Source: WHTI01 sp963756365 (GTDB taxonomy: Bacteria; Actinomycetota; CADDZG01; WHSQ01). Taken from it: a DNA stretch of 64,000 nucleotides. The stretch spans positions 372,001 to 436,000 of the forward strand of contig CAVWNF010000003.1 of assembly GCA_963756365.1 (NCBI GenBank). The letters run 5' to 3'. Below, one piece after another: positions 26,865 to 35,282 of the stretch; position 1 is the stretch's first letter, and each line of letters begins with the position of its first letter. A program made the position numbers and the translations under genes. Below the pieces are notes generated by a model. That model saw only the letters and a program-made list of their open reading frames with translations, was not told where the DNA came from and searched no databases.

Positions 26865-28474
26865 GCCGCGTTCTGATGCTGGGCCTGGATGGAGCGACGT
26901 TCACCATCCTGGATCCGCTGTTCGAGGCCGGGCACATGCCCCGATTCAAGGCACTGCTGGAGCGCGGGGTGTCCGGCAAACTCACTTCGACCGTCCCTCC
27001 ATACACGCCCCCTGGGTGGACGTCGATCTTCACCGGCGTCAATCCCGGCAAGCACGGCATCTTCGGTTTCACCCTCGGCCACGTTCAGGCGAGCCGCGGT
27101 CTGGTCAGGATGGAGAAGGTAGCGGCCCCGGCGATCTGGAACGCGGCCAATGCCCAGGGAACCAAGATCGGACTGTTCAACATCCCGATGACCTATCCGG
27201 CCCCCGCGGTCGATGGCTTCTCGGTGTCGGGGATGCTCACTCCCGAGGGCGGAGGCGAGACCCCCGAGAACTTCACTTTCCCCGAGGAACTGGCCAAGAG
27301 CATCGTTGCCGAGACCGGTTCCTACGAGATCGATATCGACGTCAACTACGACGAGGACTGGAAATCGACCGACATCATCGAGCGACTGTCGCGCAACCTC
27401 GCCAAGAAGCGCGTCGCCCTCAAGCATCTGCTGGCTGCCCACGATGTGCCGCTGCTGTTCTCGGTACTAGAGGCCCCGGACCGTCTCATGCACGTCCACT
27501 ACAAGTACATCGATCCGAGCCAGGAGCACTACAACCGTCCCGAGGCCGCTCACATCCGCGAGCGTGCATGGCGATTCTTCGATGAGATGGACGAGATGAT
27601 CGGCGACATGCTGGAGTGGGTCGGCGACGACGGCTGGGTCCTGTCGATGTCGGACCACGGCTTCGGGCCGAAAGACAAGAGTGTGAACATCAATGTTGCG
27701 CTACGCGAGTGGGGCTTCTTGTCGGTGAAGGGTGCCGGATCGGTCACGAAGTCGCAGGGCGTTCGGAAACTCGCCCGTAAGGCAAAGAAGGTCCTTCCGA
27801 AGTCCGTGTGGCAGAAGGCCAAAGGCGCTGCCCAGGGATCGATCGATTGGTCGAAGACGAAGGCGTTCTCGGCCCCCATCCCTCAGCAGGGGATCTACAT
27901 CAACCTCGAGGGCCGCGAGGAGCACGGCATCGTGTCTCAGGCCGACTACGAGAGCGTCCGCGACGAGATCATCGACAAACTCACCTCGTTGATGGACCCC
28001 GACGACGGCAAGCCGGTGGTGGACCGCGTCTACAAGCGGGAAGAGGTCACACATGGCCCCGAGGCGAACGGTGCCCCCGACCTCTATCCGGTGTGCCGCG
28101 AGTACTCCTACGAACTTTCGGATGGCCTGTATTCGCCGGCGATCCTCGACGACTACCGGGGCCTTCCTCGTGGTTTCCATCACATGGACGGGATCTTCGG
28201 GATCGCAGGTCCCGGGGTCGAGCCGCTCTCGGGCGAGCGAGCGAATCTGCTCGACATGATGCCCACGGCCCTTTATCTCGCCGGTCTTAAGGTGCCGGAG
28301 GGAGACGGTGAGATCCTCACCCGGTACCTGCCAGCGTCCCTGCTGGAGCTTCGTCCGCCCGTCATCGAGCCGATGGACCTCCCGAAGGCGGGGGAGGGGA
28401 CCGAGGCGGCCGCGTACTCAGCTGAGGAAGAAGCGGCGATCGAGGAATCGCTACGGAATCTCGGCTATCTGTAG
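26861..28474 (+). CDS. Type I phosphodiesterase-like alkaline-phosphatase-superfamily protein
   Basis: A 537-residue cytosolic-looking enzyme with standard domain order: LGLDGATFTIL (metal Asp), VPPYTPPGWTSIFTGVNPGKHG with the Thr nucleophile, EAPDRLMHVHY, SMSDHGFGP, and C-terminal FHHMDGIFGIAGPGV with the last metal His followed by LDMMPTALYLAGL. These features match nucleotide pyrophosphatase/phosphodiesterases. It ends in LRNLGYL. A paralogue at 30885 shares even the internal IDWSKT-AF-PIPQQGIY stretch. The GTG at 26861 overlaps the previous stop and is preceded by GGAG; the ATG at 26846 is an alternative start. A substrate among the locus's phosphodiester-linked intermediates is inferred. 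Confidence 0.87.
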   Translation: MSRVLMLGLDGATFTILDPLFEAGHMPRFKALLERGVSGKLTSTVPPYTPPGWTSIFTGVNPGKHGIFGFTLGHVQASRGLVRMEKVAAPAIWNAANAQGTKIGLFNIPMTYPAPAVDGFSVSGMLTPEGGGETPENFTFPEELAKSIVAETGSYEIDIDVNYDEDWKSTDIIERLSRNLAKKRVALKHLLAAHDVPLLFSVLEAPDRLMHVHYKYIDPSQEHYNRPEAAHIRERAWRFFDEMDEMIGDMLEWVGDDGWVLSMSDHGFGPKDKSVNINVALREWGFLSVKGAGSVTKSQGVRKLARKAKKVLPKSVWQKAKGAAQGSIDWSKTKAFSAPIPQQGIYINLEGREEHGIVSQADYESVRDEIIDKLTSLMDPDDGKPVVDRVYKREEVTHGPEANGAPDLYPVCREYSYELSDGLYSPAILDDYRGLPRGFHHMDGIFGIAGPGVEPLSGERANLLDMMPTALYLAGLKVPEGDGEILTRYLPASLLELRPPVIEPMDLPKAGEGTEAAAYSAEEEAAIEESLRNLGYL

Positions 28475-28555
28475 CACAGGAAAAGCCATCCTCGGGTGGG
28501 GTGGGTTACGAACCTTCGGACAGAGAAGGTCGCGTCCTAAACGGAGGAGTTGAAC

Positions 28556-28963
28556 ATGGGAGAACGCACACCAGCACAGTTGTTCGCTTTGGTATTCGGG
28601 GTCGTTTACATGGTGATCGGCCTGATCGGCTTCGCCATCACTGGATTCGATGATTTCGCAGGCAAGACGTTCGACGATCAGCTGATCGTCTTCGCACTCA
28701 ATCCGTTGCACAACATCGTGCACATCGGTCTGGGTGCCGTGTGGATCGGCGCTGCCGCCAAGCACTCGACAGCCAAGTCCGTGAACATGATGTTCGGCGT
28801 CGTTCTGCTCCTGGTGTTCGCATTGGGGATGGCTGGCGCCTTGAAGTGGTTGGCGATCGAGAACGCCGGATCGCCGGATAACTACCTGCACATCGCAACG
28901 GCGGCTCTCGCCCTGTACTTCGGGTCGGTAGGCGCGCAAGGCCCAGCTCGGGCTACTAACTAG
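28556..28963 (+). CDS. DUF4383-like small membrane protein
   Basis: A 135-residue protein with four hydrophobic segments (about 8-30, 45-65, 78-100 and 108-125) and the NPLHNIVHIGLGAVWI stretch typical of actinobacterial DUF4383 proteins. The function is unknown. The ATG at 28556 follows GGAGG at 28543-28547 with eight bases between. It is followed by a strong hairpin. Confidence 0.8.
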   Translation: MGERTPAQLFALVFGVVYMVIGLIGFAITGFDDFAGKTFDDQLIVFALNPLHNIVHIGLGAVWIGAAAKHSTAKSVNMMFGVVLLLVFALGMAGALKWLAIENAGSPDNYLHIATAALALYFGSVGAQGPARATN

Positions 28964-28982
28964 GAACAGCGGTTCTATCTCG

Positions 28983-29004
28983 AGGGGGTCCTTCGGGGCC
29001 CCTT
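28983..29004. terminator. UUCG-capped hairpin between convergent genes
   Basis: A nine-pair stem (two G-U pairs) closes on a TTCG tetraloop between the DUF4383-like gene and the convergent ACT-domain gene. There is no T-run, as is common for actinobacterial terminators. It can fold on either strand's transcript and probably serves both. Confidence 0.65.
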
Positions 29005-29018
29005 CGACGCGTCCGGCC

Positions 29019-29396
29019 TCAGGCTTCTTGAGCGCTTTCGAGGTCGTCGACAGCGAAGACCAACTCGGTCTCACCCGAACCCTTGCGGGCGACGTACGCG
29101 GCCGAGATCGTGACCCCCGCATCGACCAGGCGGCGGCAGTAGCGGCCGAGTTCGCCAGGTTGATCGTCGACGGTGGCGACCATGACGGGACGCGTCGTTA
29201 TCACCGTGAAGCCGTTGGACTTGAGGACCTCGGCGGCGTCATCCCCGTCGTCGCAGACGAGATGGACGATGCCCTGCCCATCGTAGGTAGTCGCGGAGAG
29301 GGTCTGGATGTTCACCTCTGCGTTCCCGAGTAGCTCACCGATGTTCGCTAGCGCACCCGGGTTGTCGTCGACCTTGAGAACGATCTCTTCGAGCAT
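29019..29396 (-). CDS. Tandem ACT-domain protein
   Basis: A 125-residue protein made only of two ACT-like modules: about 1-65 (KVDDNPGALANIGELLGNAEVNI) and about 66-120 (ATVDDQPGELGRYCRRLVDAGVTI). ACT domains bind amino acids and regulate metabolic enzymes. With no catalytic domain, this is likely a small ligand-sensing regulatory protein. The ATG has no ribosome site, but TAACCT sits seven bases upstream, suggesting a leaderless message. Confidence 0.85.
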   Translation of the reverse strand: MLEEIVLKVDDNPGALANIGELLGNAEVNIQTLSATTYDGQGIVHLVCDDGDDAAEVLKSNGFTVITTRPVMVATVDDQPGELGRYCRRLVDAGVTISAAYVARKGSGETELVFAVDDLESAQEA

Positions 29397-29402
29397 GCAC
29401 CC

Positions 29403-29408
29403 AGGTTA
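29403..29408 (-). promoter_or_regulatory. Leaderless-type -10 box TAACCT
   Basis: On the minus strand TAACCT ends seven bases before the ATG at 29396 of the ACT-domain gene. Confidence 0.4.
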
Positions 29409-29418
29409 CCGCTCATGG

Positions 29419-30882
29419 CTAGTGCGCGCCCTCGGCCGAGAACACCGCCCTGAGCGTCCGCCACAGGATCCACAGATCCAAGGAGAGCGACCAGTTCTGG
29501 ATGTAGAAGAGGTCGTAGCGAACGTAATCCGAGAAACTCGTTTCGGCGCGCCCTGAGACCTGCCACAGGCCGGTCATCCCCGGCTTGACCTTCATCCTGT
29601 TGCGGACCCAGTCGTCGAACTGCTCGACCTCAGACGGGAGCGCAGGACGAGGCCCGACCAAGCTCATCTCTCCCTTGAGGACGTTCCACAACTGAGGGAG
29701 TTCGTCTAGCGAGTAACGCCTGAGCTTGACCCCCGCCTTCGTGATCCGGGGGTCTTCCTTCAGCTTGAAGAGCATCCCGGGCCCTTCGTTGAGTGCCTCG
29801 AGGCCAGCCTTCTGCTCCTCGGCGTCAACGACCATGGTGCGGAACTTCCAGCAGGTGAAGTGTTCGCCGTCGCGGCCGACGCGGGTCTGTTTGAAGATCG
29901 CCGGACCCTTCGAGTCACGTCTGATCCAGATGGCGAAGGCTGCGAGGAACGGCGAGAGAACCAGGCCGATGCCGAACGCTCCGACGATGTCGATGGTGCG
30001 CTTGATCGTCCGTTGGAGTCGGTCCATGCCCGTACGCCTCACGTAGAGCAGAGGGATGCCTGCGACCGATTGCACGATCATCCGACTCGCCATCAGATCG
30101 ACGGTGCCGGACGTGATCTGCATATCGACGTCGTGGTCCTGCAACTCCCAGAAGAGGCGGTTCAGATATGCCGCGTCGAGCGCGCTCGCCGCGATCAGCA
30201 GGTTCGTGACCTCGAGCTCGTCGACGAACTCCTTCAACTGAGCGATCTTGCCGAGGACGAGTTGACCCCCCTCGACCTCGTGTCCAACCGGAAGGTCGTC
30301 GTCAACGAACCCAACGATCCTGTAGCCGAGCCACCCCTCTCGTCCGAGGGTCTTGGCGATCGTGCGAGCTTCATGGTTCGTGCCGACGATGATCGTTCGT
30401 GTCGCGTCGGATCCGCGTCGGCGCATGAAGTGGAGCAGCTTGCGGACCACGAGGCGTTCCCCTCCCACCATGAGGAAGCCGACGCCCATGCCGAGCAGGG
30501 CCCACCCGCGGGCCAGGTTGAGGTTGAAGACCGAGTCACCGACGAAGATGACGACCGAGCCCGCGACGACGCCGTGGAAGACCTGCTTGAACTCGCTCAC
30601 GGGAGACAGCACCTGGCGCGGCTCGTAGAGCCCGTATAGCCAGAACAGAAGCAGCCATACCGGCGTTGCGATCAGGGTGACGAGTGTGTAATCGATGTAC
30701 GAGCCGTCGACCTTGGCGGGGGCTCCCGTGAAGGCCTCGAAGCGCAAGGCGGTCGCCAGGAACAGAGCCGCTGATACCGCCATCCCATCGGCGAGCACGC
30801 GCATCAGGATGCGGGCCGCACTCTGGCGGTGACGGGGCTGCTTGCGAAGGGGTGGGGATGGGCGTTCTTCGGTGGCGACCAT
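29419..30882 (-). CDS. Polyprenyl-phosphate glycosyl-1-phosphate transferase (WbaP/CpsE type)
   Basis: A 487-residue initiating enzyme for exopolysaccharide synthesis. The N-terminal half has about five hydrophobic segments and a CoA-binding-like Rossmann region (TIIVGTNHEARTIAKTL). The C-terminal half is the sugar-transferase domain, with a reentrant hydrophobic helix near 305, CWKFRTM, LRRYSLDELPQLWNVLKGEMSLVG-type residues, and VKPGMTGLWQVSGR. It moves a sugar-1-phosphate from a nucleotide sugar onto undecaprenyl phosphate as the first membrane step. It starts two bases after the phosphodiesterase-like gene stop, so they form one operon. Confidence 0.93.
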   Translation of the reverse strand: MVATEERPSPPLRKQPRHRQSAARILMRVLADGMAVSAALFLATALRFEAFTGAPAKVDGSYIDYTLVTLIATPVWLLLFWLYGLYEPRQVLSPVSEFKQVFHGVVAGSVVIFVGDSVFNLNLARGWALLGMGVGFLMVGGERLVVRKLLHFMRRRGSDATRTIIVGTNHEARTIAKTLGREGWLGYRIVGFVDDDLPVGHEVEGGQLVLGKIAQLKEFVDELEVTNLLIAASALDAAYLNRLFWELQDHDVDMQITSGTVDLMASRMIVQSVAGIPLLYVRRTGMDRLQRTIKRTIDIVGAFGIGLVLSPFLAAFAIWIRRDSKGPAIFKQTRVGRDGEHFTCWKFRTMVVDAEEQKAGLEALNEGPGMLFKLKEDPRITKAGVKLRRYSLDELPQLWNVLKGEMSLVGPRPALPSEVEQFDDWVRNRMKVKPGMTGLWQVSGRAETSFSDYVRYDLFYIQNWSLSLDLWILWRTLRAVFSAEGAH

Positions 30883-30884
30883 GA

Positions 30885-32525
30885 CTACAGGTACCCGAGA
30901 CCCCTGAGAGACTCCTCGATCATCGCTTCTTCTTCCTCGGAGTACGGCGAGCTTTCATCACGGCCCTCGGAACTCGGGGGAGCGGTGGTCTCGATCGGGC
31001 GTTCTTCGAGATGGTGGCTCTCGAACGCACCGGTGAGGACGTTGCCGTCGAGGCCCTCGGGAACCTTCAGCCCGGCCAGGTACAGCAGGGTTGGGGTGAC
31101 GTCGGCGACGGTCCCAGAGATCGTCCCTCCAGGGGTCACGCCCGGCCCGGACACGATCACGATCCCATCGGGGTGATGGACCCCGCGGGGCATGTCGGTC
31201 ACATCTGAGAACGGATCGGAGTGGAAGATCTCATCGGAGTTCTCGTAGCGGTGGTCGCGCATCACCGGCAGGAGGTCAGGGGCACCGGCGAGTGCGTCGC
31301 CGGTGAAGACCTCCTCAGAGCGCCAAACCTTGTCTACCAACGGCGCCCCGTCGGGGGCCTTCTGCTCCAGGAGCTTGGCGGTGATCTCGTCCTTGACCCG
31401 CTCCAGCTCGCTCGGCGGGACGATGCCGAACCGTTCGCGGCCCTCGAGGTTCACGTAGATGCCCTGTTGCGGGATCGGTGATGCGAACGCAGTGGTCTTG
31501 CTCCAATCGATAGCGGCGAACGTCTTGCCCTTGGCCTCGCGCGCTAGCTTCCTCGGGAGCACACGTTTGGCGATCGGGATCATCTTGCGAACCGCGCCCG
31601 ACTGCATCAGCTTGGTCCCGGACTTGAGCGAGAACATGTTCCATCCCCCGAGCAGGGCGTTGAGGTGAACCGTGACCTCCCACGCGGTGAAGCCGTGGTC
31701 GGAGCACACGATCACCCCACCACCGGCCCAGTCGTCGAGGAGTCCGATGATCTCGTCGAGGGTCGCGAAGCAGCGCTCGACGTGAGGCCGGATCTGCTTC
31801 GCCTCGGGGGTGTCGTACAGGACATCCTTCGGATCCATGTAGCGGTAGTAGACGTGCTGGATGCGGTCGGGCGATTCCTGAACCGAGAACAGCACGTTGA
31901 CTGGATCCGTCTCGAGGAGTTTCTCCAACACCGTCTTCCGCTGCCGGATCGAATCGAGAGCGCGGATCGCTAGTTTCTCGTCACGCCAGTCCTGTTCGTA
32001 GTTTGCCGAGATGTCGAGAACGTAGCCGGGAGCCCACGACAGGATCTTCGACTCGAGTTCGTCCCCTGAATGGGGATCTCCCCAGGTTGCGAACCCACGC
32101 TGCCTCTCGCCGTACCCGGGGGTCATCATCCCTGAGACCATCCATCCGTCCAGAGGTTGCGGCGGGTACGTAAGCGGCAGGTTGTAGATGCCGGCCCGGG
32201 CCCCCTGAGCGTTGACCATCTCCCAGATCGTCGCGGAGCGGACCTTGCCCGAATGCGACAGGGTCTGATGCTCGCTCTGGGCGTGGCCCTCCACGAAGCC
32301 GTAGATGCCGTGACGTCCCGGGTTCACTCCCGTTGCTGCGGTGGTCCAGGCGGGTGGTGTGTAGGTCGGGACGGTGGAGAGCAGCGTCCCGGAGGCCCCC
32401 TTCGATCTCAGCGCTGCCAACCGAGGCATCAAGCCGGCCTCGATCAATGGGTCGAGCAGGTGCCACGCGGCTCCGTCGAGGCCGATGACGGCTGCTCTGG
32501 CGGTCCGATCCTCGGTAGTCGTCAT
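30885..32525 (-). CDS. Type I phosphodiesterase-like alkaline-phosphatase-superfamily protein (paralogue of the one at 26861)
   Basis: A 546-residue protein with AVIGLDGAAWHLL (metal Asp), VPTYTPPAWTTAATGVNPGRHG with the Thr nucleophile, ESPDRIQHVYYRY, VCSDHGF, and C-terminal VHHPDGIVIVSGPGV followed by VTPTLLYLAGL. Order and length match the protein at 26861, including the IDWSKTTAF-PIPQQGIY segment and the LRGLGYL tail. No signal peptide is seen. It is directly upstream of the initiating sugar transferase, suggesting control of a lipid- or nucleotide-linked precursor. The ATG at 32525 has weak ribosome-site support; TAGGAT at 32537-32542 is 12 bases upstream. Confidence 0.87.
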   Translation of the reverse strand: MTTTEDRTARAAVIGLDGAAWHLLDPLIEAGLMPRLAALRSKGASGTLLSTVPTYTPPAWTTAATGVNPGRHGIYGFVEGHAQSEHQTLSHSGKVRSATIWEMVNAQGARAGIYNLPLTYPPQPLDGWMVSGMMTPGYGERQRGFATWGDPHSGDELESKILSWAPGYVLDISANYEQDWRDEKLAIRALDSIRQRKTVLEKLLETDPVNVLFSVQESPDRIQHVYYRYMDPKDVLYDTPEAKQIRPHVERCFATLDEIIGLLDDWAGGGVIVCSDHGFTAWEVTVHLNALLGGWNMFSLKSGTKLMQSGAVRKMIPIAKRVLPRKLAREAKGKTFAAIDWSKTTAFASPIPQQGIYVNLEGRERFGIVPPSELERVKDEITAKLLEQKAPDGAPLVDKVWRSEEVFTGDALAGAPDLLPVMRDHRYENSDEIFHSDPFSDVTDMPRGVHHPDGIVIVSGPGVTPGGTISGTVADVTPTLLYLAGLKVPEGLDGNVLTGAFESHHLEERPIETTAPPSSEGRDESSPYSEEEEAMIEESLRGLGYL

Positions 32526-32575
32526 AGATGTCTCGCATCCTAGATGGTCGGGTTGCAGACTTCGGGGCGTGCGAA

Positions 32576-34231
32576 CTAGGGCTTGACCCCACCGCACGAG
32601 AGGATCGCCGGTAGATCCGTGGTCGGGAATGCTGCCGAGAACACCTGCTCGTCGGCTCGGTCCGCGTACCCCTGCGGAAGCTCATCGTCGTTCCAGTTAT
32701 CGGCGAGGCGATATCCGTTCAAGAACCGGGCGACGTCGTCGAGGGACTTCCCCGTGGCGGCGAGCTTGTCCTCGTCGAAGAAGATGCCGACCGCGCTGAT
32801 GTTGATCACCGGGTCGTCGTCCCCACTCACGCCGAAGAACCTGTCGAGGTCGTCGGTCAAACCGCCCTTGGCGATCGGCCACCCACCGGAAGTTTCGGGG
32901 CTAGGGGTGTGACCATGGTCCGCAGTGACAACGACCACGTAGTCCTTGACCTCGCGGTCGAGGTAGTCGACCAACTCACCTAGGACCGCGTCCTGCGCCG
33001 CCAAGACCACGTGCTCTTCCTCCGAGTCCATCGTGTACTGATGGCCGACGATGTCGGTCATCTTGAAATTGGTGAGCAGGAAGTCGGGGACATCGTCGTC
33101 ACCGAACCCTTCCTTCTCCATGGTTGCGAGCAGAGCGTCGCCTAGGTAGTTCACCCACGCGGGGTTGTCGTGCAGTTCCCTGATCTTGTGACCCATCCAT
33201 TGATCGTCGGCCTTGCCGTCCGCGGTATCGAGTTCCTCGACGCGCTCGTCAAGGCCGGGGAACGGCATGAGGTAGTCGGGCGTGTAGTAGTAGTCGTCGT
33301 TCCCGGAGATCTCCTCGCCGTGCCCGAGGATGCCGAGGAGGTCGGCGTCACCCCCCGGTGTCATCGTTCCGTGACCGAGCATCCCGAGGTGCCACGACTT
33401 CCACGCAAGCATGCCAACGAGCGAGCGATTGCCATACGCCTGGTCGATCTCGTCACCGAACGTTGAGAGCTTCAGGTCGGCGGGGCTCCGAGACGCGAAG
33501 GCGTTGCGGATCTGGTCACCCACTCGCATCGTGATCGCCGTGACGTCGTGATCCTTGGGGAATGCCCCGGTGCCGAGGTTCGAGTGCGTCGCGGGGGTGA
33601 TGCTCGGCGAGGATCCGACGGTCGCCCCGAGATAGGAGGTTCCCTCTCTCTCCATCCGAGCCAGGTTCGGCCACGCGTCGGGCCACCGTTCGAGCATGTT
33701 CCGCCCGACGCCGTCCCAGACCACCGTGAGGATGACCTTGGGTGCACCCGGGACATCGGGGAGCAGTGCGTCTTCGAGCACCTTGCCCGAGCGCGCGGGT
33801 AACTCGACCCCGGTCAGGGCACCCGCGGTGGGGTAGACGTCGGTGATGCTCGCGCCCTTCTTGAGGGCGTGCCCCTGGGCGACTATCCGCTCCGGTCCAT
33901 AGAGGACCAGCGGAACTGTCTGGACGTAGTCCCATGGGCCCGAGTGACTGTTGATGTCGAACGACCCCATGAAGTTCGGCTCTTGCGGTACGAACAACAG
34001 GTCTTCGGAATGAGCGGGCACGGTTCCCCGGTCGATGCGGGTCAGGATGTCGCGACTCAGCGCGCACCCTCGCTCGATCGGATCCACCGACGGAAATGTG
34101 CGCCCGGAGACATCGATGCTGTCGGCCTTCTCGTTGACCGGAAGATCGTCGTCTGAGCGGGAGGACAGGTAGAAGGCGCCAGCGCCCACGAGCGCGACCG
34201 CGATAACGACGGCCAGGATGCGTCTAGTCAC
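32576..34231 (-). CDS. Secreted alkaline-phosphatase-superfamily enzyme with permuted domain order (paralogue C)
   Basis: A 551-residue protein with an N-terminal hydrophobic segment at residues 4-23. As in the proteins at 8244 and 11255, the usual C-terminal metal segment is at the front: His96 in SHSGPWDYVQTVPLVLYGP, then ITDVYPTAGALTGV. It is followed by the core VVWDGVGRN, PSITPATHSNLGTG with the Thr nucleophile, MTDIVGHQYT and VTADHGHTPS. The GTG start has a pyrimidine-rich stretch instead of a ribosome site, but TACCCT ends nine bases upstream, suggesting its own near-leaderless message. Substrate unknown; export suggests action on surface phosphoesters. Confidence 0.85.
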   Translation of the reverse strand: MTRRILAVVIAVALVGAGAFYLSSRSDDDLPVNEKADSIDVSGRTFPSVDPIERGCALSRDILTRIDRGTVPAHSEDLLFVPQEPNFMGSFDINSHSGPWDYVQTVPLVLYGPERIVAQGHALKKGASITDVYPTAGALTGVELPARSGKVLEDALLPDVPGAPKVILTVVWDGVGRNMLERWPDAWPNLARMEREGTSYLGATVGSSPSITPATHSNLGTGAFPKDHDVTAITMRVGDQIRNAFASRSPADLKLSTFGDEIDQAYGNRSLVGMLAWKSWHLGMLGHGTMTPGGDADLLGILGHGEEISGNDDYYYTPDYLMPFPGLDERVEELDTADGKADDQWMGHKIRELHDNPAWVNYLGDALLATMEKEGFGDDDVPDFLLTNFKMTDIVGHQYTMDSEEEHVVLAAQDAVLGELVDYLDREVKDYVVVVTADHGHTPSPETSGGWPIAKGGLTDDLDRFFGVSGDDDPVINISAVGIFFDEDKLAATGKSLDDVARFLNGYRLADNWNDDELPQGYADRADEQVFSAAFPTTDLPAILSCGGVKP

Positions 34232-34239
34232 GGGGAGGG

Positions 34240-34245
34240 AGGGTA
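34240..34245 (-). promoter_or_regulatory. Leaderless-type -10 box TACCCT
   Basis: On the minus strand TACCCT ends nine bases before the GTG at 34231, and no Shine-Dalgarno sequence is present between them. Confidence 0.35.
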
Positions 34246-34252
34246 GCAGCGG

Positions 34253-35281
34253 TCATCGGACATCCCAGATGGCCTCGATGAGGTTCCGAGCAGAGGATCC
34301 GTCGAGCGCGGCGTCCTCAACGATGGTGAATCGTCCCGGCCTGGTGTCCGGAGCGCGGAGAAGAACGCTCACCATCTCGTCGACCCCTAATCCGAGATCG
34401 TCAGGGTGCTGCGGAAGCCCGAGGCGCCGAAGTCTGACCCGGAGCGGTTCGGGGTCATCGCCGAAAAGTGCAGCCGAGACAACGCATCCGAACGCAACCT
34501 GCTCGCCGTGCATCGCTCGTCCCCCGAACAACTCATCGAGGGCGTGTGAGATCTCGTGTTCACCGCCCGAGGCGGGTCGCGAGGAACCAGCGTGGATCAT
34601 CGCCTGACCGGAAAGGATCAGAGCCTCCGCGAGATCCTTCAGGAAACCCTGGTCGAACGGCGGACCTTGCGGGGCGACGTCGAGATAAGGCTCGATGGTT
34701 GCGTACGCGCGCTCCGACATCTCCCACGCAGCTCGATCGCTGGTCGTCAGCCCGTGGTTCTCCGCCAGTGCCCAGTCCCGCAACGCGAACGGATTCGCGA
34801 TCAGGTCACCGAGCCCAGCCCGCAGTGAGACGAGCGGAGCCTCCGAGATGGTGGGAAGCGACAGGAAGACGGCTTTCGGGGGAACCGCGCCGAGGCTCTT
34901 CTTGACGCCGTTCTCCTGAGCAACCGCGATCGGCGAGCAGAGTCCATCGTGTGACAGCTGGGTAGGCACCGCGATAACGGGCACTCCCGCTCGGGCGGCG
35001 GCAAGTTTCCCGAGGTCGAGGCATCTCCCGCCTCCGATGGCCACGATCGCGTCGCTGCCATCCCTGTGGGCTTGAGAGCCGAGAGCCGAAGCCCACCCGA
35101 TCCCCGCATCCGCGTCGGGTCTCTCGTGGCGAGCGTCGGGGAGACCACCAGCGACTGTGTCTCCGTGGACCGACGCGATCACCAGCGGAGCCATGAACCC
35201 GAGTTCGTTGACGAGAGCGGCCAGCGCCTCGCCAGCCCCGGCGACATCGCCATCGAAGAAGACGATGCGGGGGGTATCCAA
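34253..35281 (-). CDS. sn-Glycerol-1-phosphate dehydrogenase-like enzyme (iron-containing alcohol dehydrogenase fold)
   Basis: A 342-residue NAD(P)-dependent dehydrogenase of the AraM/EgsA-type family. It shows GGGRCLDLGKLAA at the dinucleotide site, VPTQLSHDGLCSP, GLGDLIANPFALRDW, the metal-site motif SSRPASGGEHEISHALDE, and MHGEQVAFGCV with a second metal His. The best-known members make glycerol-1-phosphate from dihydroxyacetone phosphate, the archaeal lipid stereoisomer also used by some bacteria. The TTG start comes one base after the stop of the nucleotidyltransferase gene, so the two act together, probably making a CDP-activated alcohol. Related dehydrogenases reduce other aldehydes, so the exact substrate is uncertain. 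Confidence 0.82.
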   Translation of the reverse strand: MDTPRIVFFDGDVAGAGEALAALVNELGFMAPLVIASVHGDTVAGGLPDARHERPDADAGIGWASALGSQAHRDGSDAIVAIGGGRCLDLGKLAAARAGVPVIAVPTQLSHDGLCSPIAVAQENGVKKSLGAVPPKAVFLSLPTISEAPLVSLRAGLGDLIANPFALRDWALAENHGLTTSDRAAWEMSERAYATIEPYLDVAPQGPPFDQGFLKDLAEALILSGQAMIHAGSSRPASGGEHEISHALDELFGGRAMHGEQVAFGCVVSAALFGDDPEPLRVRLRRLGLPQHPDDLGLGVDEMVSVLLRAPDTRPGRFTIVEDAALDGSSARNLIEAIWDVR

Positions 35282-35282
35282 C

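Noticed and set aside
32576..34231. Reading the permuted phosphatases as sulfatases
   Set aside because: No C/S-x-P-x-R motif is present; the Thr nucleophile context and the WDG-GRN start match phosphodiesterase/PafA-like enzymes instead.
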